A DNA stretch of 64,000 nucleotides from Terriglobia bacterium (GCA_020073605.1 JAIQEW010000007.1:1-64000), one strand, 5' to 3'. Positions 47,204-55,947 are shown, numbered from the stretch's first letter. A program made the numbers and translations. Notes: a model not told the origin generated them from the letters alone.

Positions 47204-48130
47204 TTACGAGATGAGGGCCGTGGGATTCGTGACGGCCATGCGGCGCACGTCGGCCGACGAAAAGCCCGCGTCGAGCATCTTCTGCGCGAACATGGCGAAA
47301 CCTTCCGTCACGGGAGGATTGATCGTCTGCCCCAGGTCCGTCGAGAGAACCACGCGCTCCGGCCCCACTTTGCGGACGCTATCGAAATAAGCGTCCCACG
47401 GGGCCTTGTTCGTGTACATCGTGGTGAAGCAGTGCTCGATCACCGCTCCCATGTTGGCCAATTCCACCTGTTCGCTCGCCGTGAGACTCTGCGACGGGAA
47501 CTCCGCGTGGGTGACGAGGACTCGCTTGAGGCCCATCTCCTTGCTGCCCTTCACCAGCGCGTGGATTTCCTTCTTGCCCAGGTGGCCGGTGGCAAGGATC
47601 ATGTCGTGCTTGCCGATCAATTCCAGGCAGCGGCGCGCGGGTTCGGTCAGCTTTCCGTCGCTAGCGATCACCGTCAACGGCGCGGGCGAGATGCCTTGCG
47701 CCGAAAGCTCGCGCTGAATTTTCGCCCAGAAGGGAAGCTTGTCCGTCGGGCCGTCCGTGCGGCCGGCCGTTTCGTTCGCCGCGTCCACCGTGGGCATCCA
47801 CACGATCTTGTTGCCGGAGCGTCCCGCGATTTCGAGCGCCACGGGATTGAGGCCGCCCACGCTGTGATTCAGCGTGATCGCGCCAAACGCCGTGATTCCC
47901 GGGCAGGCCTTCGTGACCACCTTGGCCCGCTCGTACGTGGGAACGTAGTGCGACTTCAAAACGAATCCCTTGAGCTTGCGCGATAGAAATTCCTTGGCAA
48001 GGTCGAGATCGTCGATGCGCCGCGCGATCACATCCGGCGCGACGTGGACCTGCAAGTCGTAGCCGCCCTCGATCGCCTGCCATGCGGCGTCGGTCAATCG
48101 GATCGGAGCGGCAGCGGTTTCAGCGGACAT
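47204..48130 (-). CDS. DUF6282 family protein (amidohydrolase-like)
   Basis: This 308-residue cytosolic protein has an amidohydrolase-like barrel with VHVAPD near residue 29, LKSHYVPTYERA near 56, TLNHSVGG near 88, and a late STDLGQTINPP near 268 with a possible metal-binding Asp. This is the DUF6282 family, which is uncharacterised. The residue pattern (H, K, H, D) suggests a metal-dependent hydrolase, but the substrate is unknown. The gene lies downstream of DUF2203 and moaA on the same strand; the gap to DUF2203 is about 60 bp. It is convergent with the serine hydrolase. Confidence 0.82.
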   Translation of the reverse strand: MSAETAAAPIRLTDAAWQAIEGGYDLQVHVAPDVIARRIDDLDLAKEFLSRKLKGFVLKSHYVPTYERAKVVTKACPGITAFGAITLNHSVGGLNPVALEIAGRSGNKIVWMPTVDAANETAGRTDGPTDKLPFWAKIQRELSAQGISPAPLTVIASDGKLTEPARRCLELIGKHDMILATGHLGKKEIHALVKGSKEMGLKRVLVTHAEFPSQSLTASEQVELANMGAVIEHCFTTMYTNKAPWDAYFDSVRKVGPERVVLSTDLGQTINPPVTEGFAMFAQKMLDAGFSSADVRRMAVTNPTALIS

Positions 48131-48190
48131 TTTTCCCCCTATTTTTTGTGCCGCCCAAGAATAAGGGATGAGCGGGGCAAAATTCCAGCA

Positions 48191-48637
48191 TTACTGAATG
48201 GGATTCCGATAGTCGGCGTCGCGCGGATCGATCGGTTTGCGGCCTGAAAAACCTTCGTCCTGACGGTGGTAGAAGCGGATGCGGTCCTCGCCGAGCTTCC
48301 AGCAGAGGTAGACGGCCTCGCCATCGATGCGCGCGGGAAAATCGAGCAGGCCGACTTCGAGGTCTTTGACGATGCAGCCGGTCGACTGGATTCGCTCGAG
48401 GGCCGCCTGGATGGCTTCCGCGAGGCGATTGCGCTCGATGCGCTGCCGAGCCACCTTCTCGTAGGAGACGATCAGGCCGCCGGAGCGCTGGATGCGCTCG
48501 GCAAGCGCGCCGAGCTGCTCTTCCAGCTCCGCCAGCTTCCGGCGCGATTCGATCGTCTCGATCAGGATCGGCTCGATCTGCGTGCGGAGGCGCTCCGCCT
48601 CGCGCAGGGAGAAAAGTTTGGATTCTTCATCCGCCAT
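48191..48637 (-). CDS. DUF2203 family protein
   Basis: This 148-residue protein begins LFSLREAERLRTQIEPIL, has a helical coiled-coil region (about 20-85), and ends in a beta part with CIVKDLEVGLLDFPARIDG and VYLCWKLGE followed by the FYHRQDEGFSGRKP tail. This is the DUF2203 pattern; the role is not known. It is about 90 bp downstream of moaA, with repeat copy E between, so it may or may not share the transcript. Confidence 0.85.
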   Translation of the reverse strand: MADEESKLFSLREAERLRTQIEPILIETIESRRKLAELEEQLGALAERIQRSGGLIVSYEKVARQRIERNRLAEAIQAALERIQSTGCIVKDLEVGLLDFPARIDGEAVYLCWKLGEDRIRFYHRQDEGFSGRKPIDPRDADYRNPIQ

Positions 48638-48675
48638 AAGTAAGTGGCTCGCGGGCAGTCCCCAAGATCAACTGC

Positions 48676-48729
48676 AGATCCCTCGGCTCCCGTTGGTCGC
48701 TCGGGATGACGACCCTCGTCGGGTCGTCA
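48676..48729 (+). repeat. Two-hairpin intergenic repeat, copy E
   Basis: Nearly identical to copy A: ATCCC-TC...TC-GGGAT, then GACGACCC/GGGTCGTC with loop TCGTC. Its last bases form the TGA stop of moaA on the minus strand. Confidence 0.85.
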
Positions 48730-49707
48730 ACCGCCGATTGAAACCATCGTGCGCGAAGGCGGCGCAAAGCCCGGCTCGTTGATGCGGTGCCCCTTCTCTT
48801 TTTGCGCGACGATCGCGAGAATTTCGTCGCCGATTTCCCGGTCGCTCGCCCCGCCCCGCAGGAGGAATCGCAAATTGTGATCCTCCTTGCTGAAAAGGCA
48901 CGTCCGGAGTTTTCCATCGGCCGTGAGCCGGATGCGCGAGCAGTGTCCGCAGAAGGGCTGGGAAACGGGAGAGATCAAGCCGATTTCGCCCCGGCCGTCG
49001 GCGAAGCGGAATTTGCGCGCCGTTTCGCTGCGCTCGTGGACCACGGGCACCAGCGGCCAGTGCGCCGAAATGCGCGCATGCACCTCCGCGCCGGTGACCA
49101 CCATGTCGCGCGTCCAGGAGCGGTCCGCGTCGAGCGGCATGAACTCGATGAAGCGCATGATCAGGTTGCGGTCGCGCGCGAAGGCGGCAAACGCCTCAAC
49201 CTCGTCGTCGTTGATGCCGCGCACGAGCACGGCGTTCACTTTCACCGGGCGCAGCCGCGAAGCCTGTGCCGCGTCGATTCCGGCGATCACTTGATCGAAC
49301 ATCTTGGTGCGCGTAATGCGCTCGAATCTTTCGCGGTCGAGCGAATCGAGGCTGATGTTGATCCGGTCCATGCCCGCGGCGACCAGGCGGTCGCAGTGTT
49401 CGGCGAGCATCTGGCCGTTCGTGGTCATGGAAAGGTCTTGCACGCCGAGCGCCTTCAGCCGCGAGATGAAATCCTCGACGCCCGGGCGAACCATCGGCTC
49501 GCCGCCGGTGACGCGCACCTTGCGAATGCCCATCGCGACCAAAATTCGGACCAGCCGCTCGTACTCCTCCCACGCGAGCAGATCGCCCGACGGCATGTGC
49601 GTTTCCGGGTTGGCCGAACGGCAATAGACGCAGCGGAAGTTGCAGCGGTCCGTTACCGAAACGCGCAGGTCGGTGATCTGCCGGCCGAATTTGTCAATGA
49701 GCGGCAT
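48727..49707 (-). CDS. moaA: GTP 3',8-cyclase, molybdenum cofactor synthesis
   Basis: This 326-residue radical SAM enzyme turns GTP into the 3',8-cyclic form, the first step to molybdopterin. It has the SAM cluster motif CNFRCVYC (Cys 22, 26, 29), the VTGGEPMVRPG segment, a C-terminal cluster set in FCGHCSRIRLTADGKLRTC, and the conserved C-terminal Gly-Gly ending SIGG. The start at 49707 fits the family; a TTG at 49743 would begin inside the terminator upstream. No strong ribosome site is seen. A structured leader and terminator lie just before the gene. No other Moco gene is in the window. Confidence 0.96.
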   Translation of the reverse strand: MPLIDKFGRQITDLRVSVTDRCNFRCVYCRSANPETHMPSGDLLAWEEYERLVRILVAMGIRKVRVTGGEPMVRPGVEDFISRLKALGVQDLSMTTNGQMLAEHCDRLVAAGMDRINISLDSLDRERFERITRTKMFDQVIAGIDAAQASRLRPVKVNAVLVRGINDDEVEAFAAFARDRNLIMRFIEFMPLDADRSWTRDMVVTGAEVHARISAHWPLVPVVHERSETARKFRFADGRGEIGLISPVSQPFCGHCSRIRLTADGKLRTCLFSKEDHNLRFLLRGGASDREIGDEILAIVAQKEKGHRINEPGFAPPSRTMVSIGG

Positions 49708-49726
49708 GCGATTTTTTCGAGCCCAT

Positions 49727-49764
49727 AAAAAGCAAAAGCCCAAATCCGTGTTTGGACTTGGGCT
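49727..49764 (-). terminator. Terminator 20 nt before the moaA start
   Basis: In minus-strand RNA AGCCCAAGUCC pairs with GGAUUUGGGCU (49764-49754 with 49747-49737; one G-U pair) around a six-base loop, followed by TTTTGCTTTTT. It has the form of an intrinsic terminator and, by position, must be read through for moaA to be expressed from any promoter upstream. Confidence 0.85.
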
Positions 49765-49929
49765 ACACGCCCGGCATGACTTGTGTCAGCCGAGCATCCC
49801 CTTTCCAATCACGGGAGGCCCGGGCGTTTCCACCCGAACCCTCGGTCCCGCCCTGCAAAAACTTGGTACGGGACGTCGCCTCCAAGCCTTCGGATTTCTC
49901 TCCTTTAGGCTTGGGAGGTCGGAGAACTC
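49765..49929 (-). promoter_or_regulatory. Structured leader RNA before moaA (riboswitch candidate)
   Basis: The minus-strand RNA folds into successive stems: CCTCC-CAAGCCT/AGGCTTGGAGG, GTCCCG/CGGGAC, a GAGG...CCTC stem topped by CGGGTG-GAAA-CGCCCG (GNRA tetraloop), and GCTCGGC-TGAC/GTCA-GCCGGGC. Then comes the terminator. With its position this suggests control of moaA by premature termination. A molybdenum cofactor (Moco) type riboswitch is the obvious candidate by context, but I could not check the consensus. A free small RNA is the alternative. Confidence 0.6.
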
Positions 49930-49935
49930 AAGGGG

Positions 49936-49965
49936 ATTCTACCTTTTGCGCGCGGAAGGAAGCAA
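49936..49965 (-). promoter_or_regulatory. Promoter candidate of the moaA leader
   Basis: On the minus strand TTGCTT (49965-49960) and TAGAAT (49941-49936) are 18 bp apart, placing the transcript start near 49929, at the beginning of the structured leader. The rest of the gap from 50029 contains no gene. Confidence 0.55.
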
Positions 49966-50029
49966 ATCGCACACTACCTATGAATGTAGTCGTCTCGTAA
50001 TAACAAGAATGGGCGACTTGGGATAATTC

Positions 50030-50908
50030 TTAGGACGAGCTGCCGGCGGAGCGGCTGATGTTGCGGATTTCCTTGCGGTAATCGGGCGCGGAGATTTCGA
50101 CCGTGCGGCACATTTCGTAGAGGCGCGAGCGGATGCGCTTGCCGACGCGGTCGGTAAGCGAGTCTTCGATGGTGGGCGCGCGCATTCCCGCAACGCGCGC
50201 GGGCGGCAGGGACGTGGCATTCGCCGCCACGTCGGAATCGAGGAAGTTCGTGGTCAGCAGCGTGACGCGCTTCTCGTTGTAGCGCGTGTTCAGGATGTAG
50301 CCAACGGTCTCGAGCGCCCATAGCGACGGCTTGCTCGACCCAAGATCGTCGAGCACCAGGATTTCGGCCTTGAGCACGGGCTCGAGGACGCCCATTTCGG
50401 TGGCCTGGCTTTCCGCGTTGTAGCTGTCTTGAATTTCCTTCAGCAGCTCGCGGTAGTCGTAGAAAAGCCCGCTGTGCCCGCGAAGGACGATTTCTTTCAG
50501 CGCCGCGACGGCCAGATGCGTCTTCCCCACGCCGCACGGGCCAATCAGCAGCAGGCCGTGTTCGTTGCCGACCGGAAATTCCGAGGCGAAGCGCTCGACG
50601 ATCAATTTCGCTTGCGTGAGGCTTCGATTCCAGGCATTGAGCTGCGCGCGCGGGACGTTTTCGATTTCGTTGTCCGTCTCGTAGTTCTCGAAATCGCAGT
50701 GGCGATAGCGCTCCGGCACGCGGGCTTTCGCGAGCACGCGTTCGGTGCGGTCGCCCACCGTGCAATCGCACGGAATCGCCCACACCATTTTCGGCTCGCC
50801 CGCCGCGGAGCCGGCGTTATCGGCGGCAAGCGCCTGCGCGCCTTCGGTGGTGCGCTCGACAACTTTCCAGCCGCTGCCCTGGCAAATGGGACAATCCGCT
50901 CGCGCCAT
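50030..50908 (-). CDS. DnaC/DnaI-like AAA+ ATPase with zinc-ribbon start
   Basis: This 292-residue ATPase has Walker A GPCGVGKTHLAV near 130, Walker B LVLDDLGSS near 195, and a following sensor TTNFLD, as in helicase loaders DnaC and DnaI and in IstB. The first 55 residues hold CPICQGSGW and a later CDC, a likely zinc site. A helicase loader role fits because no transposase is present to pair with an IstB. The start at 50908 is chosen since the longer frame upstream runs through intergenic repeats. It lies between hspR and the moaA leader on the minus strand. Confidence 0.85.
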   Translation of the reverse strand: MARADCPICQGSGWKVVERTTEGAQALAADNAGSAAGEPKMVWAIPCDCTVGDRTERVLAKARVPERYRHCDFENYETDNEIENVPRAQLNAWNRSLTQAKLIVERFASEFPVGNEHGLLLIGPCGVGKTHLAVAALKEIVLRGHSGLFYDYRELLKEIQDSYNAESQATEMGVLEPVLKAEILVLDDLGSSKPSLWALETVGYILNTRYNEKRVTLLTTNFLDSDVAANATSLPPARVAGMRAPTIEDSLTDRVGKRIRSRLYEMCRTVEISAPDYRKEIRNISRSAGSSS

Positions 50909-50983
50909 GAAGTGAGCATAAGCGGGCCGCGCGACGAGCGCAAGCAGACGGGTGCTGTGCAAATTGGGAGGGCTGTGGAATTC

Positions 50984-51044
50984 GATGATCCGATCAGGAT
51001 CGTCGTCCCGAGCGAGTTTACCGGAGCGAACGAGCCGAGAGACT
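50984..51044 (-). repeat. Two-hairpin intergenic repeat, copy G (inverted)
   Basis: On the minus strand this reads CTCTCGGCTCG...CTCGGGACGACGATCC-TGATC-GGATCATC, matching the family with a few changes. It faces copy F head to head with about ten bases between them. It is the only copy in this orientation. Confidence 0.75.
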
Positions 51045-51054
51045 TCTGGAAGAG

Positions 51055-51107
51055 AGATCCCTCGGCCGCGTTGCGTCCTCGGGATGACTATCCTGGTCGG
51101 ATAGTCA
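51055..51107 (+). repeat. Two-hairpin intergenic repeat, copy F
   Basis: ATCCC-TC...TC-GGGAT is followed by GACTATCC/GGATAGTC. Both arms have changed together relative to copies A and E. The end forms the TGA stop of hspR. Confidence 0.85.
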
Positions 51108-51503
51108 CTTCTCCACGCGGAAGGCGTGGCGGGGAATCGCGCGGACGATGGCGTTGCGCGTCTTGCGCTCATGGGCGGCGATGAAATCGTGCGCGATTTC
51201 GCTGCGCACAAACTTGATGAACGCTTCCATCTGCGTCTGCATCTCGCCCATCTTGTCGCGCATGTTGAGGATGATTTCGATCCCGGCGAGATTGACGCCC
51301 AGCTCGCGCGTCAAATTTAGGATCACTTCCAGGCGCTCGAGGTCGGAGTCGGTGTAAAGCCGCGTGTTGCCCTGCGAACGCGAGGGCTTCAGAAGCCCCA
51401 CGCGCTCGTAAAGGCGCAGGGTCTGCGGGTGAAGTTGATAGAGTTCGGCGACGGCGCTGATCATGTAGCCGGCTTTCGCTTTTTTCCTGGGCCGCGTCGC
51501 CAT
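51105..51503 (-). CDS. hspR: HspR-type heat-shock repressor (MerR family)
   Basis: This 132-residue regulator has an N-terminal winged helix of the MerR type (about 12-80, with AELYQLHPQTLRLYERVGLL and GNTRLYTDSDLERLE) and a short C-terminal helix, without an effector-binding cysteine site. In actinobacteria HspR represses dnaK and clpB operons by binding the HAIR repeat, and needs DnaK as co-repressor. GGGAGACGACG precedes its ATG. It lies 20 bp after dnaJ, the common dnaK-dnaJ-hspR order, and matching operators lie upstream of dnaK and hsp20. Confidence 0.93.
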   Translation of the reverse strand: MATRPRKKAKAGYMISAVAELYQLHPQTLRLYERVGLLKPSRSQGNTRLYTDSDLERLEVILNLTRELGVNLAGIEIILNMRDKMGEMQTQMEAFIKFVRSEIAHDFIAAHERKTRNAIVRAIPRHAFRVEK

Positions 51504-51523
51504 CGTCGTCTCCCTGCGATTCC

Positions 51524-52696
51524 TCAGACCGTCGCGCGCGAGAAAATCTCGCACCGCGGGTCTTCCTGGTCGATCTTGCCGAGCTCCTTGAGCAGATTGC
51601 GCACGCGCTCGTCTTCCGGCTTCGGCACCACGATCTGCACCTCGACGATCTGGTCGCCGCGCTTGCCCGATTGACGCGCCGAGGGCGCGCCCTTCTCTCG
51701 CAGCCGGAGCCGCTTCCCGCTGTTCGTCCCCGGCGGAATGCGCACCTGCGCGCGGCCGTCGATTGTCGGCACTTCCACTTTCGCGCCGAGCGAGGCTTCG
51801 GTCACCGTCACCGGGACCACCGTGTAGAGATCGTCGCCGCGCCGCTCGAAAAACGGATGCGGCTCGACCTTTGTGATGATGTAGAGATCGCCCGCCGGGC
51901 CGCCGTGCATCCCTGCGTTGCCGCGCCCGGCGACGCGCACCCGCGATCCGGTCTGCGCGCCGGGAGGAATGCGCACATCGAGCGTCTCGACGCGCTGCAC
52001 GCGCCCTTCGCCGCCGCAATTCCGGCACATCGTTTGCATCCGCCCGCGGCCGCCGCAGCGCGAGCAGGTGATCTGGAAGCGCATCTTGTTGCTCACCTGC
52101 GTCACGTGGCCCGAGCCGCCGCAGGTGGGGCAGACCTTCTCGTCGCCCGGCTGCGCGCCCGTGCCGTGGCACACGTTGCAGACGTCGAGGCGCGTGAAAT
52201 TCAGCTTCTTCACCGTCCCGCGCATCGCTTCGGAAAAGGTGATGTCGATCTGATATTCGAGGTCGGTTCCGGGCTCGCGCTCCTGTCCGGCTTGTGCGGC
52301 CGTCGCGCCGCGGAAGAACTGGCTGAAGAGATCGCGGAAGCTCGTTCCGCCGCCCGCCGCTCCCGGACCGCCTCCACCGAAATCGAATCCACCGAAATCG
52401 AAGTGAATATCCTCGGGAGAAACGCCGCCGTATCCCGCGCCGGGACCGGGCGCGCCGCCCGCGCCTGGGACGTTGAAGCCAAACTGGTCGTACATCTGGC
52501 GCTTCTTCGCGTCCGAAAGAACTTCGTAGGCTTCCTGGATCTGCTTGAATTTTTCTTCCGCGGATTTGTCGCCGGGATTGAGATCGGGATGGTATTTGCG
52601 CGCGAGCTTGCGATACGCCGCGCGGATTTCCTTGACGGGCGCCTTGCGCGCGACTCCCAGGAGTTCGTAGTAATCGGTTTTGGTCGTCGTTGGCAT
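51524..52696 (-). CDS. dnaJ: DnaJ chaperone
   Basis: This 390-residue co-chaperone activates DnaK and holds unfolded proteins. It has the J domain (about 5-70, with HPD in KYHPDLNPG), a Gly-rich linker (about 75-130), four zinc repeats ([32 protein letters not shown]) near residues 160-230, and the C-terminal binding domain. It is a full type I DnaJ. dnaK is 122 bp upstream; no grpE gene is present between or around them in this window. Confidence 0.97.
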   Translation of the reverse strand: MPTTTKTDYYELLGVARKAPVKEIRAAYRKLARKYHPDLNPGDKSAEEKFKQIQEAYEVLSDAKKRQMYDQFGFNVPGAGGAPGPGAGYGGVSPEDIHFDFGGFDFGGGGPGAAGGGTSFRDLFSQFFRGATAAQAGQEREPGTDLEYQIDITFSEAMRGTVKKLNFTRLDVCNVCHGTGAQPGDEKVCPTCGGSGHVTQVSNKMRFQITCSRCGGRGRMQTMCRNCGGEGRVQRVETLDVRIPPGAQTGSRVRVAGRGNAGMHGGPAGDLYIITKVEPHPFFERRGDDLYTVVPVTVTEASLGAKVEVPTIDGRAQVRIPPGTNSGKRLRLREKGAPSARQSGKRGDQIVEVQIVVPKPEDERVRNLLKELGKIDQEDPRCEIFSRATV

Positions 52697-52753
52697 GACG
52701 GGCCTGCTTTATGTAGCGGCCACCTTGTGGGCACTTCCCTGAGCAACAACATC

Positions 52754-52782
52754 GTAGGGGCGGGTTTCAAACCCGCCCCTAC
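52754..52782. repeat. 29-bp perfect palindrome between dnaK and dnaJ
   Basis: GTAGGGGCGGGTTT and AAACCCGCCCCTAC are exact reverse complements around one central base. The shorter relative at 11104-11125 has the same GC-rich core. In the dnaK-dnaJ transcript it would form a 12-14 bp hairpin that may change the ratio of the two proteins. Confidence 0.75.
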
Positions 52783-52818
52783 ATTCGATTCGAGTCGCCC
52801 GCGTGAAAGTGGACGCTT

Positions 52819-54768
52819 TTAGTTCGGCTTCTTCGACTCGTCCACGTCCACGAATTCGGCGTCCACCACTTCGCCTTGTCCGGCCTGGCCGGGTTGGCTG
52901 CCGTCGCCGCTCGGAGGAGCTTGTCCGCCCGCGGCGGCCGCCCCGCCCGGCGCTCCCGCGGCGCCTTGCTGCGCCTTGTAGAGCGTTTCGGCGATGCGGT
53001 GCGAAGCCTTGGTCAGGTTTTCCGCGGCCGCGTTCAGCTTATCGAGGCCGCCGTCGGTCAGCGCGCGCCGGGATTCCTCGATCGCTTCCTCGACTGCCTT
53101 GACGTCAGCGTCGGCCAGCTTTTCGCGGTTTTCCTTGATCAGCTTCTCGGTCTGGTAGACGAGGCTGTCGAGCCGATTGCGAGCTTCGACTTCCGAGAGC
53201 CGCTGCTTGTCCTCGGAAGCGTGCGAGTCCGCTTCCTTCTTCATGCGCTCCGCTTCTTCCTTGCTGAGGCCTGTGGAAGCGGTGATCGTAATTTTCTGTT
53301 CCTTGTTCGTCGCGGTGTCCTTCGCCGAGACGTTGAGAATGCCGTTCGCGTCGATATCGAACGTCACCTCGATTTGCGGCATGCCGCGCGGCGCCGGTGG
53401 AAGCCCGATCAAGTGGAATTTCCCCAGCGACCGGTTGCCACTCGCCACAGGGCGTTCCCCTTGCAGGACGTGGATTTCGACCGACGTCTGGCTGTCCGCC
53501 GCTGTCGAAAACGTCTCCGACTTCCGCGTCGGAATCGTCGTGTTGCGGGGGATGAGCACGGTCATCACGCCGCCGAGAGTCTCGACGCCCAGCGAAAGCG
53601 GCGTCACGTCGAGCAGCAGGATGTCCTTCACTTCGCCGCCGAGCACGCCACCTTGAATCGCTGCGCCCACCGCAACCACTTCATCCGGGTTCACGCCCTT
53701 GTGAGGCTCCTTCCCGTTGAAGAGGCCTTTGACGATATCCACCACGCGCGGGATGCGCGTCGATCCGCCTACCAGCACCACTTCGTCGATCTTGTCCGGC
53801 GACAGCCCGGCGTCGGTCAAAGCTTGTTTCACGGGACCCACGGTTCGCTGGAGCAGGTCTTCCATCAATTGCTCGAGCTTCGCGCGCGTGAGTTTGAGCT
53901 GCATGTGCTTCGGCCCGGAAGCGTCGGCCGTAACGAACGGCAGATTGATCTCGGTTTCCTGCAATTGCGAAAGCTCGATCTTCGCCTTTTCCGCGGCCTC
54001 CTTCAGGCGCTGGATGGCCATGCGGTCCTTGCTGAGGTCGATTCCCTGATCGCGCTTGAATTCCGAAATCATCCATTCGACGATGCGCTGGTCAATGTCG
54101 TCGCCGCCGAGGTGCGTGTCGCCGTTCGTGGACTTTACCTCGACCACGCCTTCGCCCACTTCCAAGTCCGAAATGTCGAACGTGCCGCCGCCGAGGTCGT
54201 ACACGGCGATCGTCTCTTCCTTCTTTTTGTCGAGCCCGTAGGCGAGCGCCGCCGCTGTCGGCTCGTTGATGATGCGCAGCACTTCGAGGCCGGCGATTTC
54301 GCCCGCTTGCTTGGTCGCCTGGCGCTGGCTGTCGTTGAAATATGCCGGGACGGTGATCACGGCCTTGGTGACTTTTTCGCCGAGGAAGTCTTCCGCCGCG
54401 GCCTTCAGCTTTTGGAGAATCATGGCCGAGACTTCGGGAGGGCTATAGCTCTTGCCGGAGATCTCCACGCGCGCATCGTCGTGCGGTCCCTTCACCACTT
54501 TGTAGGGCACGCGCTTCGCTTCTTCCTGCACTTCATCGTAGCGGCGTCCCATGAACCGCTTGATGGAATACACGGTGTTCTCGGGGTTGGTGATCGCCTG
54601 CCGCTTGGCCACCTGGCCGACCAGGCGCTCCCCGCTCTTCGTGATGCCCACAACCGACGGCGTCGTGCGCGCCCCTTCCTGGTTGGGGATGACGACGGGT
54701 TCGCCGCCTTGCATGACGGCGACGACCGAGTTGGTCGTGCCCAAATCAATTCCGATAATCTTGCTCAT
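52819..54768 (-). CDS. dnaK: DnaK (Hsp70) chaperone
   Basis: This 649-residue chaperone has an ATPase domain beginning [16 protein letters not shown], with [31 protein letters not shown] and [12 protein letters not shown] in the standard places, and a substrate domain (about 390-540) followed by a lid ending in an Ala/Gly/Gln-rich tail [11 protein letters not shown]. Length is typical. Its promoter (54832-54861) has an HspR-type operator, and dnaJ and hspR follow in the same direction. Confidence 0.98.
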   Translation of the reverse strand: MSKIIGIDLGTTNSVVAVMQGGEPVVIPNQEGARTTPSVVGITKSGERLVGQVAKRQAITNPENTVYSIKRFMGRRYDEVQEEAKRVPYKVVKGPHDDARVEISGKSYSPPEVSAMILQKLKAAAEDFLGEKVTKAVITVPAYFNDSQRQATKQAGEIAGLEVLRIINEPTAAALAYGLDKKKEETIAVYDLGGGTFDISDLEVGEGVVEVKSTNGDTHLGGDDIDQRIVEWMISEFKRDQGIDLSKDRMAIQRLKEAAEKAKIELSQLQETEINLPFVTADASGPKHMQLKLTRAKLEQLMEDLLQRTVGPVKQALTDAGLSPDKIDEVVLVGGSTRIPRVVDIVKGLFNGKEPHKGVNPDEVVAVGAAIQGGVLGGEVKDILLLDVTPLSLGVETLGGVMTVLIPRNTTIPTRKSETFSTAADSQTSVEIHVLQGERPVASGNRSLGKFHLIGLPPAPRGMPQIEVTFDIDANGILNVSAKDTATNKEQKITITASTGLSKEEAERMKKEADSHASEDKQRLSEVEARNRLDSLVYQTEKLIKENREKLADADVKAVEEAIEESRRALTDGGLDKLNAAAENLTKASHRIAETLYKAQQGAAGAPGGAAAAGGQAPPSGDGSQPGQAGQGEVVDAEFVDVDESKKPN

Positions 54769-54831
54769 GGAGTCCGCTCCTATTGGCGTCCGACTGGATC
54801 AGCAGGGAGGAATCACCGCTGAAGCAGCGAC

Positions 54832-54861
54832 AGAATACACATTGAGCGTGTTATTGTCAAG
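54832..54861 (-). promoter_or_regulatory. dnaK promoter with HspR/HAIR-like operator
   Basis: On the minus strand TTGACA (54860-54855) and TATTCT (54837-54832) are 17 bp apart. CTTGACA-N7-GCTCAAT at 54861-54841 matches ten of fourteen positions of the HAIR consensus CTTGAGT-N7-ACTCAAG with exact spacing, and covers the -35 box. The rest of the gap from 54862 to 55113 (about 250 bp) holds no gene; a TACAAT at 55069-55074 may be the -10 box for the next gene. Confidence 0.7.
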
Positions 54862-55113
54862 TTTCCTGTGTGTCTGTATAACTCTGATTATGCGAGTGTT
54901 AGATAGCCATCGGAGCCTTCTCGCTGCAGTCTGCCGGGGTATTCCCCGTACGCCCTAATTCCACCCAAACTGCGGCGAACCCCGCCCTTCCCTTCCGCAT
55001 CCTACTGTTTGTGTTGCAGCATTGGTGTGTTGAGGTCAAGGCGTAACGACTGTGGCGGCGATTCGCGCTACAATAAGCTCGCTGATTTTGATCCGTGCGT
55101 GGGGGAGGCAGAG

Positions 55114-55947
55114 TTGAACCGGCAAATTCTTGGAGTGTTGTCCAGAAATCTTTGGGAAGCATGCGGCGTGTGGCGAAAGACTGTAGCCGCGCTTATCGTC
55201 GCGTTGGTTTTCGCGTTTGCGATCGGCTCGCCCGCATATTCGCAGACGGCTTCGACGCAGCCGAAAACGACAGCTCCTGCCAAGAGTGCCGCGTCCGCGA
55301 AGACGCCCAAGCCCGCCACGGCGCCTGCCAAGACGGCTTCCATTGGCGCGCCGGTAAAAGCCTACGGATCGAGCAGCGCTCCGATCACGATGGAAGTTTT
55401 CAGCGACTACGAATGCCCGGTTTGCCGGAGCTTATTTGAGCTTACTTTGCGGCCGATGATCGGCGACTACGTGGCCGCCGGGAAGGTTTACCTGATTCAT
55501 CGCGATTTCCCTCTTCAGAACCACAAGTACGGATACGAAGCGGCCCGGTGGTTGAACGCGTCGGCGCGCGTCGGGCAGTTTCAAAATACAGAAGCGGCCC
55601 TCTACGACAATCAGGACGCATGGGCGGCTGATGGCAATATCGGCAAGTACGTTGCGGGCGCGATGTCGCCGGATACGTTCAAGCGCGTCGAGAAGCTGAT
55701 GCAGGGTTGCGGAAGCCAAGCGTCCGCCGGGACGAATCCCGCGGGACTCTTGAATGTGGCGCAAGCAAGCGGCGGTTGCGCTGTGGACAGCTACATCGAA
55801 CAGGACAGGGCGCTCGGCGAAAGGATCCCCGTGCGCGCGACGCCGACGTACGTGATCACCTATAAGGGCCAGAAGCTTCCCGCCGGAACGGGCGTGGTCA
55901 GCTGGCCTATCCTGAAGCAATTCTTCGATTCGCTCCTGAGCCAATAA
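55114..55947 (+). CDS. DsbA-like periplasmic thiol oxidoreductase
   Basis: This protein (277 residues from the TTG at 55114) has a signal or anchor helix (about 20-42), a Thr/Pro/Ala/Lys linker, and a DsbA-type thioredoxin fold with the active site CPVC in SDYECPVCRSLF, the helical insert and the cis-proline loop ATPTYVI near the end. It should form or shuffle disulfides outside the cytosol. TTG at 55114 has GGGGGAGG five bases upstream; a GTG at 55168 starting just before the signal helix is a reasonable alternative. A MauE-type membrane protein follows at 25 bp. Confidence 0.85.
   Translation: MNRQILGVLSRNLWEACGVWRKTVAALIVALVFAFAIGSPAYSQTASTQPKTTAPAKSAASAKTPKPATAPAKTASIGAPVKAYGSSSAPITMEVFSDYECPVCRSLFELTLRPMIGDYVAAGKVYLIHRDFPLQNHKYGYEAARWLNASARVGQFQNTEAALYDNQDAWAADGNIGKYVAGAMSPDTFKRVEKLMQGCGSQASAGTNPAGLLNVAQASGGCAVDSYIEQDRALGERIPVRATPTYVITYKGQKLPAGTGVVSWPILKQFFDSLLSQ

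Noticed and set aside
49740-49935. 6S RNA, SRP RNA or RNase P RNA in the moaA leader
   Set aside because: The fold is a row of hairpins rather than one long rod, and the conserved SRP and RNase P motifs are not visible. It was kept as an unassigned leader.
50030-50908. IstB of an insertion sequence
   Set aside because: No IstA-type transposase or terminal repeats are present, and the zinc-ribbon start fits a helicase loader better.
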